A DNA stretch of 64,000 nucleotides, from the NCBI GenBank assembly GCA_951812715.1, contig OX638323.1:558001-622000 (forward strand). Direction: 5' to 3'. The position numbers and the translations under genes are program-made. This stretch comes from an uncultured Pseudohongiella sp. Lineage in GTDB: Bacteria > Pseudomonadota > Gammaproteobacteria > Pseudomonadales > Pseudohongiellaceae. Shown here piece after piece: positions 7,764 to 16,865 of the stretch. The notes below the pieces were generated by a model. The model was not told the DNA's origin and made no database searches. It saw only the letters and a list, made by a program, of their open reading frames with translations. The first letter of the stretch is position 1. Every line of letters begins with the position of its first letter.

Positions 7764-9956
7764 TCAATCAAGCCGACCATACCAGTAAGGCGTCTTCTCC
7801 GCCCACTCGCTATCCGGAAAATGTTCGTGCAGCAAGGCAAACGCCGCCTGGGAGATATTGCCGGGCGCATATCGGGTGTTACAGGCCCAGCGAGTGGCGA
7901 ATACAAAGCGATGCAAGGTGCGTGGAACGCGTGGGTCGTCGAGATTGTCGCTCGCGTAGCGAATCACGTGGGGGCCGAACGAAGTGGTTGCCGCCGTCTG
8001 CCGATACTCGTTAACCTCTCTGATCGCCGATAGTTCCGCATCGGAATAGTGGGAAAAACGAGGACGTTGGAGCACCGCGTCGCTATTCCGATTGTCGTAC
8101 AAGCTGGAGCACCACCACCCCTCGCGGAAGGTAACGTGATCGGGTGTTTGTCGGCTGCTTCTGAATGTGCGGTCATAGTGGATTCGCGCGACGCCTCGAT
8201 ACAACCATGGCGAGAATGCCGGATAATCGAAAATGATCCTGGCAGCTTCGAAGTGCTTGTCTTGAGCTTGCTCGAATCCTTCCAGTTCGCGAGCCAACCA
8301 CGGGACGTGTCGACGGATAAGGACTGCGAGCCTCAACGCCGACTCGATGTCGTCGGCGAGCATCGCTTTTGTCCATCCCGCGATGGCCAATCGTCCGCGT
8401 TGGAAGTCGCTCAAGTCCGGTGTGTCGATGACCTCCTCGACCATCGAGGAGGTGAAGTAGGTGTTCAGCAGATCAATCGCGCCGTTGCTGAACAGCGTGG
8501 TATTGCTGGTGATCGGATGGAAGTTAGACGGTAGTTGGCGGACGAAGTCATCCGTCCATGGAAGCGAGAGGGGCTTGAGTGACGCCCAGCGGAAATAGTC
8601 CGACCATGTCAAGGTAATTCCGGCCGCCGCGAGGCGAATGCGGTTGACCGACGACCTGTCGAGACCCGAGCCGATCGCCTCCTCGGCAAGCTGCAGACCG
8701 GCATCGACTCGGCCCAGAAGTCCCAATATACGGATTCGTTCCCTGAGTACGTTCAATTGACCCGGGGTGTCGTCGGGGAGCGCCTCCGCCGCCAGCAGGA
8801 GTTCGGTCAACGTCGACTCGCCCAGGCTCGATGATGCCCGATCCAGCGCTATGTACAACCACGCCGTAGACTGCTCGGCCCGCCACTGCTCGACTACCTC
8901 CTCGGGAGTGGTCTGGTAATTCGTGGCGTACCAAACCCAGCGCGTGTAATCCGTCGCCTCGTCCGTGGGGCTGACCCTTCGTCTCAGGTAGACGTAGTTG
9001 AACAGGTCTTGCGCGGACATGCTCGCCGGGTCGTCGATTATCCTTTGTTCGATATCACTCTGGACGGCTGCGGAATCGATCCTTGCGCGTACGCCGATGA
9101 TTTGACCCGGCACGGAAGGAAAGGCCGCAAGATACTCGGGTTCATTGGCCAGTTCCTGGTAGGCATTCAAAGACAATTCGAGGTGTCGGAGCGGATCGTT
9201 GCGGTTGACGGTCGCCTCGCGCGCCAGGGCTCGTCCGACCAGGTAGCGGCCAAGGTCTTGCCAGGGTGAATCGGCGTTCCGGCCTATCTCTTCGAAGAGA
9301 GACGCGGCTTCGAGGTACTGACCGTCATAAAAATAGGCGGCGGCGATCTGATAATGCCGATCGTGCTGTTCCAATGGCAGCCAGTCAGACGCCGGTTCCT
9401 CAAGCTGGACAAAGTCTGTTTCGCCACTGCATTGGGCGAATACCTGGACCTGCGCTTCGAGCCACCGCGACAACTCGACGGAACCAGAGCCGTATCGCGA
9501 TTTCCTGTCCGAGAGCGTTTCCCCGGCCGTCTTGAAGGCATCGAACTGGCAGTTGTGGACGTAATTCGACGTCGTGCGGGAGTTACCCGGGTTGGCAGGG
9601 TCTGTTATTACACGAGAAAACAGTCTCCGTGTCCCGAACCCCGTTGCGGGTTCGTAGCCTTCTTCACGCGCCATTCGCCAAAACAGCCTCACGTAGTTTT
9701 GGTCAGGGGCGGGCCTGGTATATTTCGACTGGAAGAGTGTGGCGTGATGATCCGTGAATCGACCATTCAATTGGAGATAGACTATTAGTGGGTCTATGAC
9801 ATCGTAACGGCTAAGATAGGTTGGGAAATTGCCGGCGATCACATCATCCCTTTCAATTTGGTCAAAGAAGGGTGTTACGTATTCAGTCGGTGCGGATGCC
9901 GACGCTGGACATGCGAATGCCAGCATCAACAGCGCTGTTCCCAGCGATCGTTTCAT
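7764..9956 (-). CDS. Large secreted or envelope helical-repeat protein, unknown function
   Basis: A protein of 730 residues when started at the ATG at 9956, which gives a clean signal peptide (MKRSLGTALLMLAFACPASAS). An upstream in-frame start would add 17 residues and is less likely. The body is alpha-helical with TPR-like stretches, such as HYQIAAAYFYDGQYLEAASLF near residue 220. The C-terminus ends in a tetratricopeptide-like motif, ALLHEHFPDSEWAEKTPYWY. Its ATG overlaps the stop of the DUF3142 gene by 4 bases (ATGA), so the two are translationally coupled and probably act together in the envelope. I do not recognise a named family. Confidence 0.85.
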   Translation of the reverse strand: MKRSLGTALLMLAFACPASASAPTEYVTPFFDQIERDDVIAGNFPTYLSRYDVIDPLIVYLQLNGRFTDHHATLFQSKYTRPAPDQNYVRLFWRMAREEGYEPATGFGTRRLFSRVITDPANPGNSRTTSNYVHNCQFDAFKTAGETLSDRKSRYGSGSVELSRWLEAQVQVFAQCSGETDFVQLEEPASDWLPLEQHDRHYQIAAAYFYDGQYLEAASLFEEIGRNADSPWQDLGRYLVGRALAREATVNRNDPLRHLELSLNAYQELANEPEYLAAFPSVPGQIIGVRARIDSAAVQSDIEQRIIDDPASMSAQDLFNYVYLRRRVSPTDEATDYTRWVWYATNYQTTPEEVVEQWRAEQSTAWLYIALDRASSSLGESTLTELLLAAEALPDDTPGQLNVLRERIRILGLLGRVDAGLQLAEEAIGSGLDRSSVNRIRLAAAGITLTWSDYFRWASLKPLSLPWTDDFVRQLPSNFHPITSNTTLFSNGAIDLLNTYFTSSMVEEVIDTPDLSDFQRGRLAIAGWTKAMLADDIESALRLAVLIRRHVPWLARELEGFEQAQDKHFEAARIIFDYPAFSPWLYRGVARIHYDRTFRSSRQTPDHVTFREGWWCSSLYDNRNSDAVLQRPRFSHYSDAELSAIREVNEYRQTAATTSFGPHVIRYASDNLDDPRVPRTLHRFVFATRWACNTRYAPGNISQAAFALLHEHFPDSEWAEKTPYWYGRLD

Positions 9957-10747
9957 TGCAGTGCCTCCACTTGCTGGACAAGCTTTTTGAATTGAAGTTC
10001 CGTCCACGGTTCAGGAAGGAACAGGAACACCCTGCTCAGGCCGTCGACCGGCGCCAGGGGTTCATCAGAGGAATAGCCGACATTGCCGGCGCAAATGGGA
10101 TTGGGGAATTCCCGTTCGGCGTGTAGCGTGTGGCGTATGACTCCACCGTCACGCCCCATACGGTAGATCATCGGCACGACTGCATCGACCGGAAGCCCTT
10201 CGGTCCAGTTGTCGTGGAAGCACCAGGAAGCCAAAGCGGTAATCGACAGCCTTGCGCCGCCGGTGCGCACTCGCAGTTCCTCGAGCAAGCGCCGGTAAAA
10301 GGCGCGTTGCGACAGTCTCGCATCGAAATCTAGCTGATGTTCGACCGGCCCGAATGGACGACCGACACCGATGATCTCATCGGCCAGACGCGCCGTTGTC
10401 GCGGCGCCAGGGACTCCAACAGCTTCGAGTCGAACAACGCTCGTGATTTCCGCTTCGCTCGGATAAGTGACCTTGTTGGTTCGATATTCGACATGGAAAT
10501 CGTCGTGATCGAGGAAGATCGTCGCGGTCCACAGGGCCACTTTGACCCGATTCGGATCGATGAACGAAAGATCCTCCTCGCGCCGCCAGGCCCAGAGGTA
10601 GTAGTCGGGTTCAGCGGCCTGATCGAACCTTCCGGCAACCTGGTCCCAGGGAACGAACAGCACGGTTGCCACGGTGGCGGTGACGATGCATGCCGACCCG
10701 CAGACGAACCAGAGTTTCCGTAGTCTTTCGTTTGAAACTTTCCTCAT
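9953..10747 (-). CDS. DUF3142-like membrane-anchored protein
   Basis: 264 residues if started at the ATG at 10747 (MRKVSNERLRKLW), which places a transmembrane anchor (WFVCGSACIVTATVATVLFV) at the N-terminus. A longer frame from a TTG at 10882 would overlap the preceding gene. The body resembles DUF3142 as I remember it: YYLWAWRREEDLSF, then LDFDARLSQRAFYRRLLEELR, LSITALASWCFHDNW and MIYRMGRDGG. This is a barrel-like, glycosidase-like arrangement of unknown activity, probably facing the periplasm. The coupled downstream partner is the 730-residue helical protein. The family call is moderately sure; the function is open. Confidence 0.7.
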   Translation of the reverse strand: MRKVSNERLRKLWFVCGSACIVTATVATVLFVPWDQVAGRFDQAAEPDYYLWAWRREEDLSFIDPNRVKVALWTATIFLDHDDFHVEYRTNKVTYPSEAEITSVVRLEAVGVPGAATTARLADEIIGVGRPFGPVEHQLDFDARLSQRAFYRRLLEELRVRTGGARLSITALASWCFHDNWTEGLPVDAVVPMIYRMGRDGGVIRHTLHAEREFPNPICAGNVGYSSDEPLAPVDGLSRVFLFLPEPWTELQFKKLVQQVEALQ

Positions 10748-10853
10748 CCGTGGCAGCTTCACCCGTACACGCGTTGTCCCGGGTCGGTAGACAAACTCAG
10801 CAGTGGGTACTTCGAACCTTGAGATTACTCTTTCCGTACCTGATTTGCCACGA

Positions 10854-11711
10854 TCAGGAAGAGAGTCGAAGTTCGACTTCAAAGCCGGCGAAGCGGCGCA
10901 GGTTGATCACGCCCTGGTCGAAGATCAGGTACTGGCCCTTGATGCCTTGCAGGATGCCGCCGACAACCGGATCCTTCTCGAAATTGAAGGAGTTCAGCTT
11001 TTCGGGATGCCTGCGCACCGGGTAGCGGATTTGCACCGGATCGAGCCCGGTCAGAACGCTGATGGCGAAGAAGCCGAAGCGTTCGGCGAGTTCATCGATG
11101 CCGGACTTGCAGGTTTCGATCAGCCGCTCTTTTTCGGCCAGCAGGTCGAGGGGCTCTGCCGTGCCCCTAAGCATGTCGCGCCAGTTGGTCTTGTCGGCCA
11201 CTTCCTGCTTGAACAACACTTCGAGATAACCCGACTGCATGCGGCTGCGAACGCGGATGATCGCCAGCGCCTGGGTCGCGCCCTGGTCGATCCAGCGCGT
11301 CGGCACCTGCACGGAACGGGTGATCCCGACTTTCAGGCCGGAAGAATTCGCCAGGTAGACGATGTGGTCGCGCATACAGACGCGTTCGCCCCAATCGGGC
11401 TCGCGGCAGGTGCCCTGGTCGAAGTGGCATTTTTCCGGATGGATGATGCAGGAATCGCATTGGGCCAGCTTGCGGAAACAGGGGTAGCAATAGCCCTGGT
11501 TGAAACTCTTGTTGGTCTTGCGCCCGCAATGAACGCAGAAGATCCTGCCGGTATGCGCCAGTTGCACTGGCTGGCCGAGCAATTCGTTGAGTGGAATACG
11601 CTCGTCGGAAAGCACCATGCTATAGGCGACCGGATCTTGCAGCCGGGTTTCCATTTTCCGCATCGTGCCGCATGCCACGGTGCGAATTGAATTGTCCTCG
11701 AGATTCAGCAT
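10854..11711 (-). CDS. DUF2797 family protein
   Basis: A 285-residue cytosolic protein. Family hallmarks are a zinc-ribbon-like cluster (CVHCGRKTNKSFNQGYCYPC near residues 58-78, then CDSC and C residues in EKCHFDQGTC). These precede a GIY-YIG-like segment (HIVYLANSSGLKVGITRS, about residues 115-132). The family is conserved in proteobacteria without an established role; the GIY-YIG resemblance hints at nucleic-acid contact. It is 9 bases downstream of the rhomboid stop-start junction region and transcribed the same way. Confidence 0.85.
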   Translation of the reverse strand: MLNLEDNSIRTVACGTMRKMETRLQDPVAYSMVLSDERIPLNELLGQPVQLAHTGRIFCVHCGRKTNKSFNQGYCYPCFRKLAQCDSCIIHPEKCHFDQGTCREPDWGERVCMRDHIVYLANSSGLKVGITRSVQVPTRWIDQGATQALAIIRVRSRMQSGYLEVLFKQEVADKTNWRDMLRGTAEPLDLLAEKERLIETCKSGIDELAERFGFFAISVLTGLDPVQIRYPVRRHPEKLNSFNFEKDPVVGGILQGIKGQYLIFDQGVINLRRFAGFEVELRLSS

Positions 11712-11720
11712 GCCGGTAAA

Positions 11721-12593
11721 TTAACCTCTGCCCTGCCCGAGGTTCTTGCCACCCCCCCGGGAAATCGCCACAACGATACCGAGTAACAGTCCGGCGAGCA
11801 ATCCACCGAGATGCGCTGCTGTGGCGATCCAGGAAGAGGCCAGCAGCTCCATCGCCAGCAGCATGATGACGAAAACCAGGAACATCTGATCGCTGAGGAT
11901 CGGCCTGCCGCCGGGCAGCAACTTTTGCATTATCCAGGCATAGCCGAGCAAGCCGTAGACCACGCCGGACATGCCGCCGAAGTTATTGCCGCCACCCAGC
12001 AGGTATTGCGCCGTATTGGCGGCGAACGAAGTAAGCAGTATCACCGCCGGGTAGAGCCAGCGCGGCTGCCGCGGCTCAAGCTGGCGGCCGAAATACCATA
12101 GCCACAGCATATTGAACACCAGATGCAGTTCGCCGAAATGCAGCAACATCGGTGTGAGTGTGCGCAATAGCAGCGCCGGATTTACGATATCGCCAAGCAA
12201 TGCGCCCAGGCTTTCGGTCGCCAGCAATGGATAGAACAGAAAATCCACGCGACCGGCCTGCATGCCCAGGCGGCTGTATGCAGCCACCAGCGCGCAGGCC
12301 AGCATCAGCGATACCGTGAGCGGGCACAGCAGGAACTCCCGGAAAGCGGCGTTCAGCCAGCGGCCGGGGCGGAACAAGGGCTGGCGGGCCGGCGCCGGCG
12401 TTCGCTGCTCGCGCTCGAGTTCGCTCCACTGCGCCAACGCTTCACGCACCGTGCGCGACTCCCATTCCGTTTGCACCCAGATCACTTGCCGGCCGGATTC
12501 CTCGATGATGCGATGCCGAACGCCCTGGCGCTTTAGAATCTGGCTGAAACTGAGCAGATCGATGTCGATCGGCAGGTTGGCCGCTTTAATCAT
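11721..12593 (-). CDS. glpG: Rhomboid-family intramembrane serine protease (GlpG-like)
   Basis: Cleaves transmembrane helices of other membrane proteins within the inner membrane. The 290 residues hold a soluble N-terminal domain (about residues 1-70, GlpG-like) followed by six or so membrane segments. Visible signatures are HFGELHLVFNMLWLWYFG (the His...Asn region of TM2), the catalytic Ser in GMSGVVYGLLGY and the catalytic His in AAHLGGLLAGLLLG. It overlaps the NAD kinase stop by 8 bases, so the genes are coupled. Rhomboid identity is sure; the gene symbol rests on overall layout. Confidence 0.9.
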   Translation of the reverse strand: MIKAANLPIDIDLLSFSQILKRQGVRHRIIEESGRQVIWVQTEWESRTVREALAQWSELEREQRTPAPARQPLFRPGRWLNAAFREFLLCPLTVSLMLACALVAAYSRLGMQAGRVDFLFYPLLATESLGALLGDIVNPALLLRTLTPMLLHFGELHLVFNMLWLWYFGRQLEPRQPRWLYPAVILLTSFAANTAQYLLGGGNNFGGMSGVVYGLLGYAWIMQKLLPGGRPILSDQMFLVFVIMLLAMELLASSWIATAAHLGGLLAGLLLGIVVAISRGGGKNLGQGRG

Positions 12594-13470
12594 CGGCCTT
12601 GGCGAGACGGCTGCCCCAGCCGAGTTTGCTGCGGCAGGCCTGATAACTGGTGTAGTCCAATGGATGAATCAACTTCAGAAAACAGTCGTTCTTGCGCACC
12701 AAGATCTGATCGCCGGCGCGGGCCGTATAGCGTACTTGCCCATCGCAACTCAGTTGCGGCTCAAGTTCTTCTTTCGCGCCGACAACCATGCGCACCTCGC
12801 TATTGCCGTCTACCACCAGCGGCCGGCTACTCAGGGAATGGGGATACATCGGCGCCAGCACCAAGGCGTCGAGCCGAGGATGCATGATCGGCCCCCCGGC
12901 CGACAGCGCATAAGCAGTGGAACCGGTGGGGGTCGCCACGATCAGGCCATCGGATTCCTGGCTGTAAACGAATTGCCCGTCGATGAACAACTCGAAGGAG
13001 ATCATTTGCGCTGCCTTGCCCGGATGTAGCACGACGTCGTTCAGGGCGCGTCCGACAGCTTCGCTCCGGTCTTCCCTGACCACTTCGGCATTTAGCAGGA
13101 ACCGGTTCTCGGCGATGAATCGCCCATCCAGTACTTCCCCGATCCGCTGTTCGAGTTCGTCCGGCAGGACATCGGTGAGGAAGCCGAGCCGGCCGCGATT
13201 GACGCCGATCACGGGCACTTCGTAGACATGCTTCGCCACATGCAGCAGGCTGCCGTCGCCACCGACGACGATGACGAGATCGCAGTGATTCGCCACATCC
13301 TCGACCGGAATGACGCGCACCCGCGGCAATTCCAGCATGCCGGCGGTTACTGTATCGAAGATGACGGTGCGGCCCTTGCTTTGGAGAAAGGTATGAAGTC
13401 GCTGCAAGGTTTCCACGGCGCCATTGTGACCAGGCCGTCCAATTACGCCGATACTGGTGAATTCCGCCAT
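12586..13470 (-). CDS. nadK: NAD kinase
   Basis: Phosphorylates NAD to NADP in the cytosol. The 294 residues from the ATG at 13470 begin MAEFTSIGVIG, the normal NadK opening; a longer upstream frame is not family-like. The nucleotide motif GGDGSLL (near residue 71), the NRGRLGFLTD stretch and the glycine-rich TPTGSTAYALSAGGP are all intact. It precedes and overlaps the rhomboid gene. Confidence 0.96.
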   Translation of the reverse strand: MAEFTSIGVIGRPGHNGAVETLQRLHTFLQSKGRTVIFDTVTAGMLELPRVRVIPVEDVANHCDLVIVVGGDGSLLHVAKHVYEVPVIGVNRGRLGFLTDVLPDELEQRIGEVLDGRFIAENRFLLNAEVVREDRSEAVGRALNDVVLHPGKAAQMISFELFIDGQFVYSQESDGLIVATPTGSTAYALSAGGPIMHPRLDALVLAPMYPHSLSSRPLVVDGNSEVRMVVGAKEELEPQLSCDGQVRYTARAGDQILVRKNDCFLKLIHPLDYTSYQACRSKLGWGSRLAKADD

Positions 13471-13552
13471 GTCGCCAAATCGCGCCGGGCCGTGGTGAAG
13501 CCGATAACGGGCAAGGAGTATAGCACGCGCAAGTACCGCAGACGGCTTGAAA

Positions 13553-15286
13553 TCAATTGGCAAACAATAGCCGCAAGGGCTGTGGAAGATAGATAATGTC
13601 ACCGGGAATCTGATAGGCGAGATAGAGTTGCAATTCGATGCCGCCCAGGTTGGCGGCGACCTCGTAATTATCGACGATGTGGAAACGCTCCACCGACCGT
13701 AGCGCCTGATCGAAAGTCGCGGACCGGAGGCCGCCAAGCGTACCGTCCCACAACGTGAGGCCGATTTCCCGATCCAATTGGTGAAACTGCTCGGAATCCA
13801 CGGTGATGAGAATATGGAACGAGCCCGTCATGCCGACGTGTTCCGGGGCCACTTCGACTTCCGCCAGCAATCGCAGCGTATCGCCCGAACGGGCAGTCGA
13901 GGTGTAGCCGGTTTCGTCGTTGACCTGGGCGGCCAGCCCCAGGCGCGCGGATGTCACCGCGCCAATGATGCTTCGCCCTCTAGACGCCGGCATTTCGGGC
14001 ATGGTCTGACCGAACCAGACTTCGACCTGCGGGGCCACTATGTTCAGTGAGGCCGCCGCATTCGCTCCCATATCTTCATCTTCGGCGCGGCCACAGGCGG
14101 CATCGCCGCAATCCAGATCGGGATTCGAAAACACTGGAGTTCGATTGCTTACGGAAAAACGTTCAGGCGTGGCCATGATCGTGGCAAACTTCCCATCGAT
14201 CCCATATCCCGTCGCGAAATCGAAAGTGCCGCCATAGCCGTCCTCGCGACGTGAATGGGTCAATCCCATGTTGTGGCCAAGTTCGTGAGCGAGCACGAGG
14301 TCTTCCGCGCAGTTGACGGCGACCCAGGAATAACCGAAAGCCGGTTCCGACAGGCCGCTGAAGTCGCCTTGCATACCGAATCCGCCGACAGGCGCCAGGC
14401 CGCAGCGGGCGCCGCTTTCGGCAATGCCAAACAGCACTACCAGGTCGGCGCCATAGCGGCGCCGCAATGCGTCGATGCCGGCAAACGCGCTATGCGATCC
14501 TTGCAACAGTTGATTCAACGCCAGGTTTGCATCCGCGCCGGAATCATAAGGCACGAGCTGAAAATGCACCGGCCGCAGGCGAATTCGTGCTGCACTGTTG
14601 AAATAGGCGTTATTGGCTTCGTTGAAGAGTTGGTTAATCCGATTCTCGATACCGGCCGGATACAAGCTCGACGCGGCCGGTGTGTAGAGGGCCATTACGT
14701 CGATTCTCGCGTCCTTGAAGTCGGCGGAAGCAGCATCCGCCGGGTTGGTTTGGCGGAGTATCTCGATGAAATTACTGATCCCGTCGCCATCGCTGTCGCT
14801 CACGGTGTCGTGAACCACCGGCGCCGACGAATCTACGCGCAATTCACCGAGTAAGGCGGAAGCAACCACGGCCGGGCGGCTGTTTTCCGAAGTCGCTACC
14901 GTGACGGAAAACGATCTGCTGCTCCCGGTGGGAATAGCGCCGAATTCGCAATACAGAATCTCCTGCCCGGACAGGCTCGGCTGGCGCCGGCATTGACTTG
15001 GCGCGGAAACCAGGCTGGTGTTTTCCAATAGAAAATAAATTTCGAGGGATACGTTCGAGCGCGCGGCGCTGCCGCCATTGGCGAGTCGATAGTCGATACT
15101 GAGATTTTTGCCAATGACCACGCTGGGGGCGGCGAATTGCTGGGACAGGCTGAAGCCGTTTGCGTCAACGGCGACCGCGGGCTCCATTTTCCGCGTCGGT
15201 AGCGTGTCCTGCGCAGCCAGCGGCGCCGCGGCCGCCAAACAGAAAATCAAACACGGCAACCATGCTCGCCGGACCCGGGAAAACAT
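13553..15286 (-). CDS. Secreted metzincin (reprolysin-like) zinc metalloprotease
   Basis: Predicted exported protease of 577 residues from the ATG at 15286, giving a signal peptide ending LAAAAPLAAQ. An in-frame ATG at 15367 would add 27 residues. Layout: an Ig-like/DUF11-like domain (about residues 40-150), a calcium-binding thrombospondin-3-like repeat (DSDGDGISNFIEILRQTNP), then the catalytic domain. That domain has HELGHNMGLTHS (zinc ligands near residue 334-344) and a Met-turn (ATIMATPERF). The C-terminal 150 residues form an extra domain of unknown role. It could digest environmental protein. Family is secure, substrate unknown. Confidence 0.88.
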   Translation of the reverse strand: MFSRVRRAWLPCLIFCLAAAAPLAAQDTLPTRKMEPAVAVDANGFSLSQQFAAPSVVIGKNLSIDYRLANGGSAARSNVSLEIYFLLENTSLVSAPSQCRRQPSLSGQEILYCEFGAIPTGSSRSFSVTVATSENSRPAVVASALLGELRVDSSAPVVHDTVSDSDGDGISNFIEILRQTNPADAASADFKDARIDVMALYTPAASSLYPAGIENRINQLFNEANNAYFNSAARIRLRPVHFQLVPYDSGADANLALNQLLQGSHSAFAGIDALRRRYGADLVVLFGIAESGARCGLAPVGGFGMQGDFSGLSEPAFGYSWVAVNCAEDLVLAHELGHNMGLTHSRREDGYGGTFDFATGYGIDGKFATIMATPERFSVSNRTPVFSNPDLDCGDAACGRAEDEDMGANAAASLNIVAPQVEVWFGQTMPEMPASRGRSIIGAVTSARLGLAAQVNDETGYTSTARSGDTLRLLAEVEVAPEHVGMTGSFHILITVDSEQFHQLDREIGLTLWDGTLGGLRSATFDQALRSVERFHIVDNYEVAANLGGIELQLYLAYQIPGDIIYLPQPLRLLFAN

Positions 15287-15478
15287 TAACTTGCGGCAAT
15301 TCCCCGCGACCCGACGGGAGTCGACGTCAGCCGCAAAATTGCCGGAACTTGAATTACAATCGCGCATAAAACAAAAATATATTGGACGATACGCCCTTTG
15401 TGGGAATTTTTACCAATTATATTGCAACACTCAAGCCCAATTTGCCTTTATACACCACCAACCTACAGGAGATGCAGT

Positions 15479-15844
15479 ATGGCTTATATTGATGGATTTG
15501 TTCTTGCGGTTCCGACCGCCAATCGGCAGGAGTTCATTGAACACGCCGAGTTCGTGGACGGTCTGATCAAGGAATTCGGCGCGAACCGCATCGTGGAATG
15601 CTGGGAGGACGACGTTCCGGACGGCAAGTTTACCGATTTCCGCAAGTCGGTGCAGGCGAAAGATGACGAGATCGTGGCCTTTTCCTGGATTGAATGGCCC
15701 GACAAGGCGACGCGCGACGAAGGTATGCGCAAAATGCAAGAATACGCCGCCGGTGATGAGCGCTGGGATCCGGAGAAGTACCCGCCCCCATTCGACGGCA
15801 AAAGAATGATTTGGGGCGGTTTTGTTCCAGTGGTGGACATTTGA
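15479..15844 (+). CDS. DUF1428 family protein (YbaA-like)
   Basis: A 121-residue cytosolic protein from the ATG at 15479, preceded by AGGAG at 7-base spacing; a longer in-frame start upstream has no such site. Family features are MAYIDGFVLAVP, WEDDVPDGKFTDFRKSVQAK, VAFSWIEWPDKATRDEGM and the C-terminal GKRMIWGGFVPVVD. It is a ferredoxin-like alpha/beta-barrel family protein whose function is not established. It stands alone, divergent from the metalloprotease, with an AT-rich spacer between them. Confidence 0.9.
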   Translation: MAYIDGFVLAVPTANRQEFIEHAEFVDGLIKEFGANRIVECWEDDVPDGKFTDFRKSVQAKDDEIVAFSWIEWPDKATRDEGMRKMQEYAAGDERWDPEKYPPPFDGKRMIWGGFVPVVDI

Positions 15845-15861
15845 CCAGGAACGACGATGGA

Positions 15862-15938
15862 TGGTCGGGACGGCGGGATTTGAACCCACGACCACTACAC
15901 CCCCAGTGTAGTGCGCTACCAGACTGCGCTACGCCCCG
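15862..15938 (-). tRNA. tRNA-Pro (GGG)
   Basis: A 77-base cloverleaf on the minus strand. The acceptor stem CGGGGCG pairs with CGTCCCG with one G-U pair, the anticodon loop reads CTGGGGG (anticodon GGG), and the T-loop is TTCAAAT. The CCA end is encoded. Its position after the ihfA-merR pair is common in gammaproteobacteria. Confidence 0.95.
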
Positions 15939-15985
15939 ATGCCGTGAAGCCGAGGCCGGAGAGTCTACCATAATGGGTGATATCC

Positions 15986-16048
15986 GGTCGGCGAAGCCGG
16001 CGAAAGCATCGCTTTTCGATGGCCGAACGGCTCGGCCAGGGCGAGGAT
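15986..16048 (+). repeat. Dispersed intergenic repeat, copy A (divergent)
   Basis: Starts GGTCGGCGAAGCC, then an AAGCATCGCTTTTCGA arm and GGCCGAACGGCTCGGCCAGG. It is the weakest member of the family also seen at 29947, 37562, 53959 and 55726. It lies upstream of tRNA-Pro. Confidence 0.45.
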
Positions 16049-16218
16049 AAACAATTACCAACCGAAAGCTTCGCACGCAAACAGAGCGCCACCAGGCTAT
16101 ATTCGGTGTCCGGGCCGGCGAGATCGCGGTTTGGAGAAAACACAAAGTTTGCGCCAGGATCGGCATGTATAATCAAACTGAAAGCGCGTTGCCCAGTCGA
16201 CGAACATGAAAATGGTCG

Positions 16219-16551
16219 CTACAGCAGGTCGATTACCTGCTCTAGTTCCCGTGCCAGCGCGCCGACCTCGGCCGCGCTGGCCGGAGGGTTGCGCGCCTCT
16301 TCGCTCAATTTGCGGCGGGCGCCATCGATAGTGAATCCCTGATCGTAAAGCAAGGTTCTGATACTGCGCACCAGCACCACATCCTGTATTCGAAAATAGC
16401 GGCGGTTACCGCGCCGCTTGTCCGGTTGCAGCATGGGGAATTCCTTTTCCCAGTAACGCAGCACATGAGGTTTGACCGCGCAAAGTTCGCTGACTTCGCC
16501 AATGGCGAAGTAACGTTTGGGGGGAATGGGCGGCAGCGCGGCGCTATTCAT
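16219..16551 (-). CDS. MerR-family transcriptional regulator
   Basis: 110 residues from the ATG at 16551. The N-terminal MerR winged helix-turn-helix is clear: [26 protein letters not shown], then [34 protein letters not shown] short coiled C-terminus follows with no obvious ligand-binding domain. The gene overlaps the end of ihfA by 8 bases. A small MerR-like gene directly after ihfA is a conserved feature of this locus in many gammaproteobacteria; its regulon is unknown. Confidence 0.9.
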   Translation of the reverse strand: MNSAALPPIPPKRYFAIGEVSELCAVKPHVLRYWEKEFPMLQPDKRRGNRRYFRIQDVVLVRSIRTLLYDQGFTIDGARRKLSEEARNPPASAAEVGALARELEQVIDLL

Positions 16552-16852
16552 CGGGACCGTCAAATCCCTCCACGTTGGACTTGAGTTTCTGCCCCGGCCG
16601 GAATGTCACTACGCGGCGCGCCTTGATGGGAATCTCTTCGCCAGTCTTCGGATTCCTGCCAGGCCGTTGCTTCTTGTTGCGCAACTCGAAATTGCCGAAG
16701 CCGGACAGTTTTACCGGCCGATTCTGCTCCAGGGACAAGCGGATTTCCTCGAAAAACTGTTCGACCACTTCCTTGGCTTCACGTTTGTTCAAGCCCAGTT
16801 CTTCAAAAAGATGTTCCGCCAAATCTGCTTTGGTCAGCGCCTTGTCGCCCAT
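16544..16852 (-). CDS. ihfA: Integration host factor subunit alpha
   Basis: DNA-bending architectural protein; forms a heterodimer with IhfB, which is also in this window at 31.6 kb. The 102 residues show the IHF/HU fold: [27 protein letters not shown], then [30 protein letters not shown] with the intercalating Pro in GRNP. It lies directly downstream of pheT, the classic arrangement, so it is probably co-transcribed with the phe genes. Confidence 0.97.
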   Translation of the reverse strand: MGDKALTKADLAEHLFEELGLNKREAKEVVEQFFEEIRLSLEQNRPVKLSGFGNFELRNKKQRPGRNPKTGEEIPIKARRVVTFRPGQKLKSNVEGFDGPDE

Positions 16853-16865
16853 GAAAATCCCCGGA

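Noticed and set aside
10803..11690. Plus-strand open frame opposite the DUF2797 gene
   Set aside because: Shadow frame; the minus-strand product has clear family motifs and the plus product does not.
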